Positions 15,394 to 25,286 are shown, counted from the first letter of the stretch. The stretch is 42,298 bases of DNA from Hyphomicrobiales bacterium (GCA_027489275.1 JAIYAB010000215.1:1-42298); one strand, 5' to 3'. Numbers and translations are program-made. The notes: a model not told the origin generated them from the sequence alone.

Positions 15394-16175
15394 TGCTGTC
15401 GCGGCTCTTCACCGGCTACTGCCTCATCGTCTACGCCTTCCTGCTGGCGCCGATCTTTGTCGTCGTCGCCGCCTCCTTCAACGCGGGGAACTTCCTCACC
15501 TTCCCGCCGCAGGGGCTGTCGCTGCGCTGGTACGTCGTGTTCTTCGAGAACGAGGTGTTCATGCGCGCCATCCGCACCTCGCTGTGGGTGGCGGCGCTGA
15601 CGGCCTGCATCTCCACCGTGATCGGCACGGCGGCGGCGATCTATGCGGTCCGCCATGCCGGGCGCATGAAGGACACGGTCCGCGTCGCCATGCTCGCGCC
15701 GCTGCTGCTGCCCGAGGTCCTGACGGCGATCGCCCTGCTGTTCTTCTTCTACGCCGTCGGCATGGGCACGCGGACCATGGCCGGCATGGTCATCGGCCAC
15801 GTGGTCATCACGCTGCCCTTCGTGTTCATGAACGTGGTCGCCTCGCTGGAGAGCTTCGACCCGGCGCTCGACCTCGCCGCCCGCAGCCTCGGCGCGGGCC
15901 GCTACGCGCGTTTCCGCAGGATCATGCTGCCGCTCATCAAGCCGGGGGTCATCGGCGGCGCGCTGTTCGCCTTCATCATCTCGTTCGACACCTTCACCAT
16001 CTCGTTCCTGTTGAAGGGCATCGGCACGTCGACGCTGCCGATCCAGCTCTTCGATTACCTGCGCACCAACTTCACGCCGGAGGCCGCTGCCGTGTCGTCG
16101 GTGTCGATCGCGATGACGATCGCCGTGGTCGTCGTCATCGAGAAGGTACTGGGCCTCAGGATCCACCGCTTCTGA
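15393..16175 (+). CDS. ABC importer permease, PotC-like
   Basis: A 260-residue permease with six helices and the EAA loop DLAARSLGAGRYARFRRIM. The FNAGNFLTFPPQGLSLRWY segment after helix 1 is typical of PotC-type subunits. Coupled to the PotB-like gene by a TGATG overlap, it completes the importer of binding protein, ATPase and two permeases. Its 3' end overlaps the convergent indolepyruvate oxidoreductase gene by 20 bases, leaving no room for a separate terminator for either gene. Confidence 0.9.
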   Translation: MLSRLFTGYCLIVYAFLLAPIFVVVAASFNAGNFLTFPPQGLSLRWYVVFFENEVFMRAIRTSLWVAALTACISTVIGTAAAIYAVRHAGRMKDTVRVAMLAPLLLPEVLTAIALLFFFYAVGMGTRTMAGMVIGHVVITLPFVFMNVVASLESFDPALDLAARSLGAGRYARFRRIMLPLIKPGVIGGALFAFIISFDTFTISFLLKGIGTSTLPIQLFDYLRTNFTPEAAAVSSVSIAMTIAVVVVIEKVLGLRIHRF

Positions 16176-19100
16176 CGGCGCGGGCCGCGGGCGCAGGGGC
16201 GGCGGCGTTCGCGTCATGCCAGGCCGCGAGCAGCGTGTCCCGCTTCTTCGCGGCGGCCTCGATCGCCGCGTGCTTGACATGGCCGAAGCCGCGGATCTCC
16301 AGCGGCAGCTCCGCCAGCGCGACGGCGGTTGCGTGGTTGTCCGGCCCGAGACCTTCGCATAAACGCCCGACGAGCGCCGCGTAGTCAGCGACCATGCGGC
16401 GCTCCATGCGACGCTCCGCCGTGCGGCCGAAGAGGTCGAACCGCGTGCCGCGAAGGCCCCTGAGCCGCGCCAGCAGCCGGAAGGCCGGCAGGATCCAGGG
16501 ACCGAAGGCGATCTTTTGCGGATGGCCCGTCCGCGGGTCGGTGCGCGACAGCAGAGGCGGCGCGAGGTGAACCCGGATCGTCGCCTTGCCCTCGAAGGTC
16601 GCGTCAAGCTTCGCGCGGAAGGCCTCGTGCTCGTAGAGCCGCGCCACCTCGTACTCGTCCTTGTAGGCCATCAGCTTGAAGGCGCCGGCCGACACGGCCT
16701 CGGCGAAGGCGGCGCGCCCCGACGTCCGAACCTCCTCGGCCTCGGCGGCCCGGCGCACCAGCGCGGCGAAGCGGGCGGCGTAGGCGGCGTCCTGGTAGTC
16801 CTTCAGGAAGGCCTCGCGGCGCGCCTGCCGATCTTCGAACGTCTCGGCGGCGAGGGCGTCCGCGTCCCCCGCGCGGCGCAGGCGCGGCGAGGCCGGGTCG
16901 TGCGCGGCCAGCCGGCCGAGCGCGAAGGCGGCGCGGTTCATGCCCACGGCGACGCCGTTCAGGCCGATCGCCGCGTCGAGGGAGGCGAGGGTCACGGGCA
17001 CGAGCCCGCACTGCCACGCATAGCCCAGCAGCATCATGTTGGCGCCGATGGCGTCGCCCAGCAGGTCCGCGGCGAGGCCGGTGGCGTCGATCCCCGCCGG
17101 CTCGCCGTCGACCGCCCGGCGCAGCGTGCGCAGCAGGCTTTCGGCGCGCAGGTCGACCGCGTTGTTCTTCACGAAGGCGGCCGTCGGCACGACGTGCCGG
17201 TCCACCACCGCACGCGTCCGGCCCGCAGCCGCCGCGGCCACCGCCGTCGCCCCGGCCGCCGTCACGAGGTCGAAGCCGAGGATCACGTCGGCCTCGCCGG
17301 GGCCGATCCGAGGCGAGGACATTGCCCGCGGGTCCTTCGCGATGCGGACATGCGAGAGTACCGCGCCGTTCTTCTGCGCCAGCCCGGTCTGGTCGAGCGT
17401 GACGACCGCGTTGCCGTCCAGCGTCGCGGCTTCCGCAAGGATCGCGCTCACGGTGATCACGCCCGTGCCACCGATGCCCGCGAGAAGCATCGTGTGGGCC
17501 CGGTCCAGGTCCGGCAGCGCCGGCTCGGGGATCCCGGCCGCCACCTCCGCCGCCACGACCTTCGCCGCCCCCGGCTTCGCGCGGCGCGGGACGACGCCCT
17601 CCACCGTCACGAAGCTCGGGCAGAAGCCCTTGATGCAGGACAGGTCGGTGTTGCAACTCGACTGGTTGATCTGCCGCTTGCGGCCGAGCGGCGTGTCGAC
17701 GGGCTCGACGGCGATGCAGTTCGACACGGCCGAGCAATCCCCGCAGCCCTCGCAGACGAGGTCGTTGATGAAGGCGCGGCGCGGCGGCGCGTCCAGCGCT
17801 CCGCGCTTGCGGCGGCGGCGTTTCTCGGCGGCGCAGAGCTGGTCGTAGACGATGGCGGTCACGCCCGGGATCTCGCGCAGCCGCCGCTGCACGCCGTCCA
17901 GTTCGTCGCGGTGGCTCAGCGCGACGTCCGGCGGCAGCAGGCCGAACCACCGGTCGGGGTCCTCGGCCACGACCTCGACGCGCGCAAGCCCCTCCGCCTG
18001 CAACTGGCGCACGAGCGCCGGCACCGTGAGCTCGCCGTCATGCCGCTGGCCGCCGGTCATGGCCACGGCGTCGTTGAACAGGATCTTGTAGGTCGCGTTG
18101 ACCTTTGCCGCGACGGCCGCCCGGATCGCCAGCAGGCCGGAGTGGAAATAGGTCCCGTCGCCCATGTTGACGAACAGGTGCTCCTCGTCCGTGAACGGCG
18201 CGATGCCGGTCCACGCCACGCCCTCGCCGCCCATCTGCGTGAAGGTGGAGGTCGCCCGCTCGGGCAGGCCGATCACCATCATGTGGCAGCCGATCCCGGT
18301 CGAGGCGCGGCTGCCCTCGGGGAGGCGGGTGGATACGCTGTGCGGGCATCCGGCGCAGAAATACGCCTCGCGTACCGCCTCGACCGGCGCCGGCCGCGCA
18401 TGCTCCTGCGCGTCGAGCCGGGCGATGCGGGCGGCAAGCAGCGCGTCGCCCTCGCCGAGCACGCGTGCCACCGCGCGCGCCACCCCCGCCGGCCCGATCT
18501 CGCCCCACGCCGGCAGCAGCGGCGCGCCGGCGAGGTCCTCCTTGCCGAGGACCCGGGGGCGTCGGTCGGCCGGCCGGTTGAACAGGAGCGACTTGACCTG
18601 TTCCTCGATGAGCCCGCGCTTTTCCTCGACGACGAGCACCGTGTCGAGACCCTGCACGAAGGCATCGAGCCCCTCCGGCTCGAGCGGCCAGACCAGCCCG
18701 ACCTTGTAGACCCGCAGCCCCAAGGCCGCCGCCCGCGCCTCGTCGATGCCCAGCAGCGCCAGCGCGCCCATGAGATCGAGCCAGGCCTTGCCCGAGGCCA
18801 TCACCCCGACGCGCGCCGGACCGGCCCCCATGGCGATCCGATCGATGCCGTTGGCGCGCGCAAAGGCTTTCACCGCCAGCATTTTCTGGTCGAGACGGCG
18901 TTCCATGGCGTGCGGCCCGTCGGGCCAGCGGATGCCGAGCCCGCCGGGGGAGCCGGGCAGGTCGGGCAGGACGATGCGGGGGCGCAGCGGATCGACGTCC
19001 ACGCTGGCCGTGCTCTCGACGATGTCGGTCTGGCACTTGAAGCCGATCCACGCTCCGGAGAAGCGGCTCATGGCCCAGCCGAGCAGGCCGTAGTCGAGGA

Positions 19101-19644
19101 ATTCTCCGACGCCGCCGGGGCTCAGCAGGGGCACCATGGCGGAGACGAGGTTGTGCTCGCTCTGGTGCGGCAGGGTGGAGGAGACCGCGCCGTGGTCGTC
19201 GCCGACGAGCAGCAGCACGCCGCCATTCGGGTCCGTTCCGCAGGCCTGCGCGTGACGGATGGCGTCCATGCTGCGGTCGACGCCCGGGCCTTTGCCGTAC
19301 CACATGGCGAAGACGCCGTCGTAGCGCGCGCCGGGATGCAGGCCGAGCTGCTGCGAGCCCCAGACGGCGGTGGCGGCGAGGTCCTCGTTGACCCCCGGCC
19401 GCACCACGACGTGGTGCGCGTCGAGCAGCGGGCGCACCTTCTCGAATTCGCGGTCGATGCGCGCCAGCGGCGAACCACGATAGCCGGAGACGAAGCCGGC
19501 GGTGTTGAGCCCCACCGCGACGTCGCGCTGGCGCTGCATCAGCGCAAGGCGGACGAGCGCCTGGTTGCCCGACAGCAGGACTCGTCCCTGCGTCCGCGTG
19601 AAGCGGTCCTCCAGCGTCGGAGCATCGGGGGGCGTGCCCTGCAT
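16156..19644 (-). CDS. Indolepyruvate ferredoxin oxidoreductase family protein (fused IorA-IorB)
   Basis: A 1,162-residue cytosolic enzyme that oxidatively decarboxylates aryl (or branched) 2-oxoacids to acyl-CoA, passing electrons to a ferredoxin-like acceptor. Domain order: pyrimidine-binding region (about 1-380), a CAGCPHS cysteine motif, TPP-binding motif GDG (495-497), an iron-sulfur region with cysteines 631, 634 and 637 and further cysteines to about 670, then the gamma-type domain (from about 719, GIGGTG at 723-728), then a C-terminal family-specific region (about 960-1150). This single-chain form is common in alphaproteobacteria. The start at 19644 (MQGTPPDAPTL, with GAGGAC upstream) fits the family length better than the longer frame to 19776. 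Confidence 0.92.
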   Translation of the reverse strand: MQGTPPDAPTLEDRFTRTQGRVLLSGNQALVRLALMQRQRDVAVGLNTAGFVSGYRGSPLARIDREFEKVRPLLDAHHVVVRPGVNEDLAATAVWGSQQLGLHPGARYDGVFAMWYGKGPGVDRSMDAIRHAQACGTDPNGGVLLLVGDDHGAVSSTLPHQSEHNLVSAMVPLLSPGGVGEFLDYGLLGWAMSRFSGAWIGFKCQTDIVESTASVDVDPLRPRIVLPDLPGSPGGLGIRWPDGPHAMERRLDQKMLAVKAFARANGIDRIAMGAGPARVGVMASGKAWLDLMGALALLGIDEARAAALGLRVYKVGLVWPLEPEGLDAFVQGLDTVLVVEEKRGLIEEQVKSLLFNRPADRRPRVLGKEDLAGAPLLPAWGEIGPAGVARAVARVLGEGDALLAARIARLDAQEHARPAPVEAVREAYFCAGCPHSVSTRLPEGSRASTGIGCHMMVIGLPERATSTFTQMGGEGVAWTGIAPFTDEEHLFVNMGDGTYFHSGLLAIRAAVAAKVNATYKILFNDAVAMTGGQRHDGELTVPALVRQLQAEGLARVEVVAEDPDRWFGLLPPDVALSHRDELDGVQRRLREIPGVTAIVYDQLCAAEKRRRRKRGALDAPPRRAFINDLVCEGCGDCSAVSNCIAVEPVDTPLGRKRQINQSSCNTDLSCIKGFCPSFVTVEGVVPRRAKPGAAKVVAAEVAAGIPEPALPDLDRAHTMLLAGIGGTGVITVSAILAEAATLDGNAVVTLDQTGLAQKNGAVLSHVRIAKDPRAMSSPRIGPGEADVILGFDLVTAAGATAVAAAAAGRTRAVVDRHVVPTAAFVKNNAVDLRAESLLRTLRRAVDGEPAGIDATGLAADLLGDAIGANMMLLGYAWQCGLVPVTLASLDAAIGLNGVAVGMNRAAFALGRLAAHDPASPRLRRAGDADALAAETFEDRQARREAFLKDYQDAAYAARFAALVRRAAEAEEVRTSGRAAFAEAVSAGAFKLMAYKDEYEVARLYEHEAFRAKLDATFEGKATIRVHLAPPLLSRTDPRTGHPQKIAFGPWILPAFRLLARLRGLRGTRFDLFGRTAERRMERRMVADYAALVGRLCEGLGPDNHATAVALAELPLEIRGFGHVKHAAIEAAAKKRDTLLAAWHDANAAAPAPAARAVRSGGS

Positions 19645-19788
19645 CGCGTCCTCGTTCCCGCCGTCGGAACGATCCGCCGCGGCTCGCCGCGAGAGTAGGG
19701 GCAAGCAAGGGGCCGCGGAACCGGATTCTGGTCCTTGCTGCGTTGCAATGTCGCCGCAGCAGGGCGTCGCGGCCACCCCCTGGGGGCG

Positions 19789-21375
19789 CTACTCGACCTT
19801 CCAGCGATAGGTCCAGGTCTCCGTCAGGATCCTCTCGCCGGCGCGCAGCGAGGCTTCCATGAAGATCGTCTCGCCGTTGATGCCCTTGACGTCGACGATC
19901 GCGCGCAACCCGGGCAATTGTGGGTTCGGCGTCAGGAAGGAGCGGATGGTCCTGCCGCCCTTGGCGACGACGTGGACCTGCAGCGCCTCGGGCCTGCTCG
20001 CATAGGCATCGAGGGGCCCGCCGGCGAAGTCGATCAGGAAGCGTCGCGAGCCGTGATGGCGCTGCTCGCGCACCGCGCCCAGCGCGCCGACGGGCGCGCT
20101 GAACGTATGCCGCACCCGCCCCAGCGGAGGCATCGACGCGAAGTCCGCGCCCGCGTGCAGCGTGTAGGCGAAGGTGACGGGCCGGTCCGGCTCCACCGGC
20201 TCGGCCGGCAGCCACGCCGCGACGATGTTGTCGGCGGTCTCGTCACGGGTCGCCAGCTCCACGAGTTCGACCCGCCCGGGGCCCCAGTCGCCTTTCGGCT
20301 CGATCCAGTAGCTGGGGCGCGCCTGGTACGCGAGGTCGATGTCCTGGTAGTTCGAGAACACGCGGTCGCGCTGCATCAGGCCGAAGCCGCGGATGTCCGT
20401 GGTGTGGAAGTAGCTCAGCTCCTGGATCTGCGGATTGCGCAGCGGTCGCCACAGCCAGCGCCCGTCCGCCAGGTGAAGCTGCAGGCCGTCGGAATCGTGC
20501 ATCTCGGGCCGGTAGTCGTCATACCGGTTGCGGTCGTTGTAATGCCGGTCGTTCTCGCCGATGAAATACATCGAGGTGAGCGGCGCGATGCCGATGTCGT
20601 CGATCCGACGACGCGCGAAAAGGGTCGCCTTGACGTCGATGCGCGACACCTCGCCGGGATGAAGCTCGAAGGCATAGGCGCCGGCGACCGAGGGGCTGTC
20701 GAGCAGCGCATAGAAGACCAGCCGGTCCTGCGCCGGGTCGGCGCCCTCCTCCGGCATCCGGAACCAGAACTCGCGGAAGAACGGGAATTCCTCGTTGTTG
20801 TCGAGGCGGCCGGTGCCGATCGACAGGCCGCGCGCCGACAATCCGTAGACCTGCCCGCGCCCCAGCACGCGAAAATAGCTGGAGCCGATGAAGGAGATGA
20901 GCTCGTCGAACACGCCCGGCGTGTTGAGCGGGTAGTTCATCCGCCATCCAGCATGCCCGAGGTCGGGCGGCAGGGGAGGGTCGAAGACGTGCTGGCCGTA
21001 GTCGAAATCGGCCGGCGAATAGGCGATGGGCGCGGCGGTGTCGCCCTTGACCAGGTTCAGGCGGACCGGCCGCTTGAACAGGTGGCCGAGATGAAATGCC
21101 TGCAGCCTGAAGCGGTTCGACGAGCGGTCGAACAGCGAGGCCTCCGGCTTGAAACGGATCTCGCGCCAGGCGTCGAAATCCATCGCGCCGATCGACGCAG
21201 GGACACGCCGGCCGGGCGGCTCATGCGGGCGCTGCGCGAGCCGTCGCGCCCGTTCCTCCACCTCCGCGTGCCCGAACCAGCGCGGCGCCAGCAGGTTGTT
21301 CACGTCGGCAGAGGCGGCTGCGGGCAGCAGCGAGAACGCCGTCGCGCCCAGAACTGCCCGTCGGGTCAATGCCAT
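19789..21375 (-). CDS. opgD: Periplasmic glucan biosynthesis protein, MdoG/OpgD family
   Basis: A 528-residue exported protein of the MdoG/OpgG family, which shapes osmoregulated periplasmic glucans. The N-terminus MALTRRAVLGATAFSLLPAAASA has the twin-arginine and hydrophobic core of a Tat signal, which is known for OpgD rather than OpgG. The mature part shows family segments such as AYSPADFDYG, FREFWFRMP and GPGRVELVEL, and ends WTYRWKVE. The partner glucosyltransferase OpgH is not in the window. The gene lies 144 bases downstream of the indolepyruvate oxidoreductase start on the same strand; the two could be separate units. OpgD versus OpgG is judged from the Tat signal only. Confidence 0.87.
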   Translation of the reverse strand: MALTRRAVLGATAFSLLPAAASADVNNLLAPRWFGHAEVEERARRLAQRPHEPPGRRVPASIGAMDFDAWREIRFKPEASLFDRSSNRFRLQAFHLGHLFKRPVRLNLVKGDTAAPIAYSPADFDYGQHVFDPPLPPDLGHAGWRMNYPLNTPGVFDELISFIGSSYFRVLGRGQVYGLSARGLSIGTGRLDNNEEFPFFREFWFRMPEEGADPAQDRLVFYALLDSPSVAGAYAFELHPGEVSRIDVKATLFARRRIDDIGIAPLTSMYFIGENDRHYNDRNRYDDYRPEMHDSDGLQLHLADGRWLWRPLRNPQIQELSYFHTTDIRGFGLMQRDRVFSNYQDIDLAYQARPSYWIEPKGDWGPGRVELVELATRDETADNIVAAWLPAEPVEPDRPVTFAYTLHAGADFASMPPLGRVRHTFSAPVGALGAVREQRHHGSRRFLIDFAGGPLDAYASRPEALQVHVVAKGGRTIRSFLTPNPQLPGLRAIVDVKGINGETIFMEASLRAGERILTETWTYRWKVE

Positions 21376-21489
21376 TCACGAGTCCCCCGGGAGGCCGCGC
21401 GCAAATCACGCGGCTCATCTGGGATAAGCATCGCTCAAGCTCAGGCATCATGCAGCAATTTCTTGAGGTCGATGCGAGCCGGCCTGCCG

Positions 21490-23163
21490 TCAGGGCGTGA
21501 TGGATGCCCGGTGCGTCCCGCCCTTCTCGGACGTGGCCGTTACCTCGACTGTCCCGCGCCCGCCGGGGATTCGAACGAGCCATTCGACCGGTTTCGTCGT
21601 GGCGGTCCACTGCTGGCCCCAGGGCGACCATGGATACTGGCGCTCGTTGCGCCCGGCGAGGTGGCCGAGTTCCGCCGCCTCGGGGTTCATGATCACCTCG
21701 CCGCCCGTCACGGCGATGGTCGCACGCACGGGCTTGGCGACCTTGTTGGCCAGCGCGACGTCGGACAGGTTTGTCGGCAGGTACCCGTGGTTTCCAACCA
21801 CCGCGCGGACCTTGTAGAGGTCCGCGCCCAGCGGCTCGAGCGTGAGGTCGTCCACCTGAACGCGCGGCGCGCAGGCCGCGTGGCGCAGGTTGAACAGCAC
21901 GTTCTTGCGGCAGATGTCCTCCAGCAGCTTGCCGGGCGGGTTGCGGTACGACCAGATGTTGACCATTCCCCCGATCTCGACCGGGCCGAGTTGGGGGTGA
22001 TCGAAGGCGGTCCAGTCGCGGAAGCCCTTCTCGCCGACATGCTCCAGCACCCAGGCGAAGACCTTCGTCTGGATCTCCTCGGTGCGCGGGTAGAGGTTCA
22101 TGTAGCCGACCTTCTGGACGCCGGCCTCACGCTCGAGATCCCACAGCTCGGTGCCGAAGGAGATGATGCCCATCTCCTCGTAGGTCCAGTCCATCAGCCC
22201 GCCGCGGCGGATCTTCGTCTTGTCGGGCGTGAAGTCCTCGTAGATCGAGACGGTGGGATAGCCCGTGATCTCGGTTCCGACCTTGCCGATCTCCTTGAAC
22301 AGAGCGATGTCGCGCGCGCCCATGGCGCTGTCGGGCTTGGTCATGCTGGGGCGCATGATGATGCCGCCATGCGTGTGGTAAGCGCACATCCCGCAGATGT
22401 TGGGGTGGTCCAGGATGAGGCGCGCCATGGCTGCGGCCTCGGGCTCCGACAGCGGGTGCTCGCCGGCGCCGTACTCCTGCGGCGACCAGTGCGTCGGGAA
22501 GTTGCGGTTCATGTTGCCGTCGAACGGCATCTCGATCGGCACGTCGACGCCGTCGAAGTTGCGGATCCGGCCTTCCGGGTAGATGCGATAGTACTCGCCG
22601 CCCTCCTCGCCGGGCCGCCGCTGCACCATGATCCGCGGGTCGACCGTGCTCTTCTTCCACTCGCCCTTGCCGTCGCGCACGCGCATCCAGACGATGTAGC
22701 CGTCGCCGTCCATGTCCTCCGGAATCAGGCCCTCGATGCGGTCGAAGCCCGGCATGAAGCGTCCGTTGCCGCACCAGTTGTAGTAGGGCGGCAGCAGCGA
22801 CAGTTCCGCCCCGTCCGGGTTGATGCGCGGCAGGATGTAGAAGACCTGCTGGTCGACGAGCCGCGTCACCTCCGGGTCGCTGCCGTATCGGGTGAGCAGG
22901 TGCCAGATCGCGTACAGCGCGGTGGCGCTCGTGGCGTGTTCCTCGGCGTGGATCTGGGCGTCGATGTAGTAGCCCGGCTTCTCGGCCGCCGGCCCCGTCT
23001 TCGGGTTGGTGATCTCGACAAGCCAGACGTCGCGCCCCTGGAAGCTCTTGGCGAGCGAGCGCATCGAGGCGAGATGCGGGTGGGCCGCCACCAGGGCCTG
23101 CAGTCGCTCGGTCATCTCGGCGTGGGTGTAGTAGCGGTCGAAGGCGATGTCCGGCTGGCTCAC
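21490..23163 (-). CDS. M14-family zinc carboxypeptidase-like protein
   Basis: A 557-residue metallopeptidase-like protein. The zinc motif HxxE is seen as IHAEEHAT (His72, Glu75); a later histidine in CAYHTHGG is the third ligand candidate, and FGTELWD supplies a likely catalytic glutamate. Asn and Arg in NMNRNFP match the substrate-binding NR pair of M14 enzymes. The catalytic domain covers about residues 10-400; the C-terminal 150 residues look like a beta-rich accessory domain. No signal peptide is seen, so it should be cytosolic unless exported another way. It begins with GTG at 23163, preceded by AAGGA. Substrate unknown. Confidence 0.85.
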   Translation of the reverse strand: MSQPDIAFDRYYTHAEMTERLQALVAAHPHLASMRSLAKSFQGRDVWLVEITNPKTGPAAEKPGYYIDAQIHAEEHATSATALYAIWHLLTRYGSDPEVTRLVDQQVFYILPRINPDGAELSLLPPYYNWCGNGRFMPGFDRIEGLIPEDMDGDGYIVWMRVRDGKGEWKKSTVDPRIMVQRRPGEEGGEYYRIYPEGRIRNFDGVDVPIEMPFDGNMNRNFPTHWSPQEYGAGEHPLSEPEAAAMARLILDHPNICGMCAYHTHGGIIMRPSMTKPDSAMGARDIALFKEIGKVGTEITGYPTVSIYEDFTPDKTKIRRGGLMDWTYEEMGIISFGTELWDLEREAGVQKVGYMNLYPRTEEIQTKVFAWVLEHVGEKGFRDWTAFDHPQLGPVEIGGMVNIWSYRNPPGKLLEDICRKNVLFNLRHAACAPRVQVDDLTLEPLGADLYKVRAVVGNHGYLPTNLSDVALANKVAKPVRATIAVTGGEVIMNPEAAELGHLAGRNERQYPWSPWGQQWTATTKPVEWLVRIPGGRGTVEVTATSEKGGTHRASITP

Positions 23164-23432
23164 GGCGTGGATCCTTGCAGGAAAAAGGACTTGCGGGAGA
23201 GAGTCCTTGCGGGAGGCTAGTCGGCCGGCCGCGCACGAGGGCGCTGACGCTCGACGCCGGCATGGTCAACCACACCGGCACCGCCGCGCAAGCCTTGCCG
23301 TCGCAGACGCGCCATGTGCGGACCGGGCAGGGCGCGATGCCTGCGGCGTTCACGTCGGCACCACAGTCCGCGCCTTTCAGTCCCGCATTCCGCGGGGTGT
23401 CTCACGCGAGTCGACGTCCGAGCTCGTCGAAA

Positions 23433-25286
23433 TCACCGGCGCGCGACGAGACGGTCGGCAATGTTGGGATTGCCGCACAGGGCCGCCAGCGCAATCATCG
23501 CCGCGGTGTAGCCGCGCAGGGAATAGGTGACCGTGGCCGGCTGGCCCTGCGCCGTGACGCCCTGGATCGTCAGCGTTTGCCCCCGGGTCAGGCGCGGGAT
23601 CGTCTCGCGATCGAGGCACGTCCCGGCCGGACAACCGACGACGCTGGCGATCGCGCCGTCGGCATCGACGCCGATCGGAATGGCATCGCCCGCGCCCCCG
23701 CGATAGCCGATCCGCGCCTGCAGCCGCCAACCCTTCGCGTAATGCCGCGCGTCGTCGAAAACCTGTTTCACGTCGACGACGGCGTACGCGTCGAGGGCGG
23801 CGGCGTTTCCCCGCTCCTGTCGCGCGTCAAGGGTCCGGAATTGCAGGACCGGACCGACCGTGCGCCATCCCGCGGCCGGCGCGAAATCGACCGCGGGCGT
23901 CGCGGCGTAGCATTCGCGACCGTAGGGTCCGTCGAACTCGCCGATGATCCAGTCCCCGGCGGTCTGGACGTAGCGACCCGCGAGTTCTCCGCTCAACGTC
24001 CCCGTCGTGCCGCGCACGCGGAGGACGTAGTCGACGGGCGCCCCGACCTGGCGGCGGATCCGGACGACGTAGCGTCCGGGCCCGACGACGAAACGCGTCA
24101 GCCCCGGCCGCGTGCGCACGGTCTGCCCCTCCACGTCCCCGCCGTGCTCCCCGGAGAGCGTCAGCGACAACGGCCCGGTCGCCATCGCCGGGTCGACGAC
24201 GGTCTCCAGGACCATGCGCGACCGCGCCTCCACGAGGAACAGGCGCTCGCGCTCATGCGGGCCGATCATGTCCCGGACGTAGCTCGGTTGTTCCGCGACA
24301 CGCAGGAACGCCGGGGCCATAGAGGCCTGAAACGCGGACTGCTCGACGCGCAGCCGGGTCGCGACAAACCGCGAGGGTTCGACGAACACCGTGTCGGAGA
24401 CCGCGTTGTGGATCGGGTGAACGACGTCGATGATGGCCCGCATCCGGTTCGGCATGAGCGACATCTGCACTTCGGCGCGCCACACCCCGTCCCGCCCATT
24501 GCTCCGCTCGCCGATCTCCCGCGACACGGTGATCCGGCGCACCGACGTGGTGATGACGGGCGATCGGTCGACCGCGTCCTGCAGCGCCCGTTGCAGGGAC
24601 CGCTCCACCGTTTTCCACTGGTCGTCGTCGGCTCCGCGGCCGTCGATCTGCGGCTGCTGCACGACGACGGCCAGATCGCCGTCGTCGTCGAGGACCAATC
24701 GCTGAGCGACCGTCTCGAACATGGTCTCCGGAGGATGGATGGGTTCCACCACGTGCTCGTCGCCCAGGTCCGCCGACGCAACGGGGAGCCCGCCGCATTC
24801 CGGGCGCGAATGACTGGCCGACAAGGCCAATCGGTAGTTGGCGACGTCGCCGCCGGGAACCCGGATGATGACGGGCGTCACGGCATAGTCCACCGCGCGC
24901 AGCAGCTCGGCGCGTCCTGTGTTCCGGCCGCCGACGAGATCGTCGTAATCGCTGACGCTCACTCCCGACGGCGCCGTGGCCGCGAACTGCTTGCGGATCT
25001 GAAGAAGCAGGACCCGCTTCTGCGCCTCGGTCACGCCCTCGCTCTTCGGGGAAAAGGGCAGCACGGTCAGGCGCACCGGCCGGCCAGCGACACGGCACGG
25101 GCCGGAACCGCGCTCGCGCTGCGCGCCTTGCAGGATGTCGCGGACCGCGCGAAGGACGGGATGGTCGCGCGCGGGATCGGGCGCGGGCGCCGCGCGGGCC
25201 TGCGCGTGGCCAGCCCCAGGCGCCGCCGGCAGTGCGGCCAGCGACAGGACGAGGTGGAACAGGAGGAGGCCGACGAACGTGCGCAT
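23433..25286 (-). CDS. Large exported protein: CsgG/TolB-like N-terminal segment and IalB-like C-terminus
   Basis: A 617-residue exported protein (signal peptide to about residue 30, GAGHAQA). Residues 68-160 include VRLTVLPF and TPVIIRV, a pattern resembling the CsgG/LpoB/TolB-N type of alpha/beta fold. The middle is beta-rich. From about residue 480 the sequence resembles invasion-associated locus B (IalB): IPIGVDADG, VGCPAGTCLD, LTRGQTL, QGQPATV and YSLRGYTAAM, with cysteines in the places IalB uses. The protein is far longer than IalB alone, so it looks like a fusion. It is the last gene of the envelope operon, 29 bases after the glycine-zipper gene. Start at 25286 is set by the signal peptide. 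Family assignments are by eye. Confidence 0.65.
   Translation of the reverse strand: MRTFVGLLLFHLVLSLAALPAAPGAGHAQARAAPAPDPARDHPVLRAVRDILQGAQRERGSGPCRVAGRPVRLTVLPFSPKSEGVTEAQKRVLLLQIRKQFAATAPSGVSVSDYDDLVGGRNTGRAELLRAVDYAVTPVIIRVPGGDVANYRLALSASHSRPECGGLPVASADLGDEHVVEPIHPPETMFETVAQRLVLDDDGDLAVVVQQPQIDGRGADDDQWKTVERSLQRALQDAVDRSPVITTSVRRITVSREIGERSNGRDGVWRAEVQMSLMPNRMRAIIDVVHPIHNAVSDTVFVEPSRFVATRLRVEQSAFQASMAPAFLRVAEQPSYVRDMIGPHERERLFLVEARSRMVLETVVDPAMATGPLSLTLSGEHGGDVEGQTVRTRPGLTRFVVGPGRYVVRIRRQVGAPVDYVLRVRGTTGTLSGELAGRYVQTAGDWIIGEFDGPYGRECYAATPAVDFAPAAGWRTVGPVLQFRTLDARQERGNAAALDAYAVVDVKQVFDDARHYAKGWRLQARIGYRGGAGDAIPIGVDADGAIASVVGCPAGTCLDRETIPRLTRGQTLTIQGVTAQGQPATVTYSLRGYTAAMIALAALCGNPNIADRLVARR

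Noticed and set aside
23386-23405. CCCGC-N5-GCGGG hairpin downstream of the envelope operon
   Set aside because: The stem is only five bases and there is no T-run on the minus strand, so it cannot be called a terminator.
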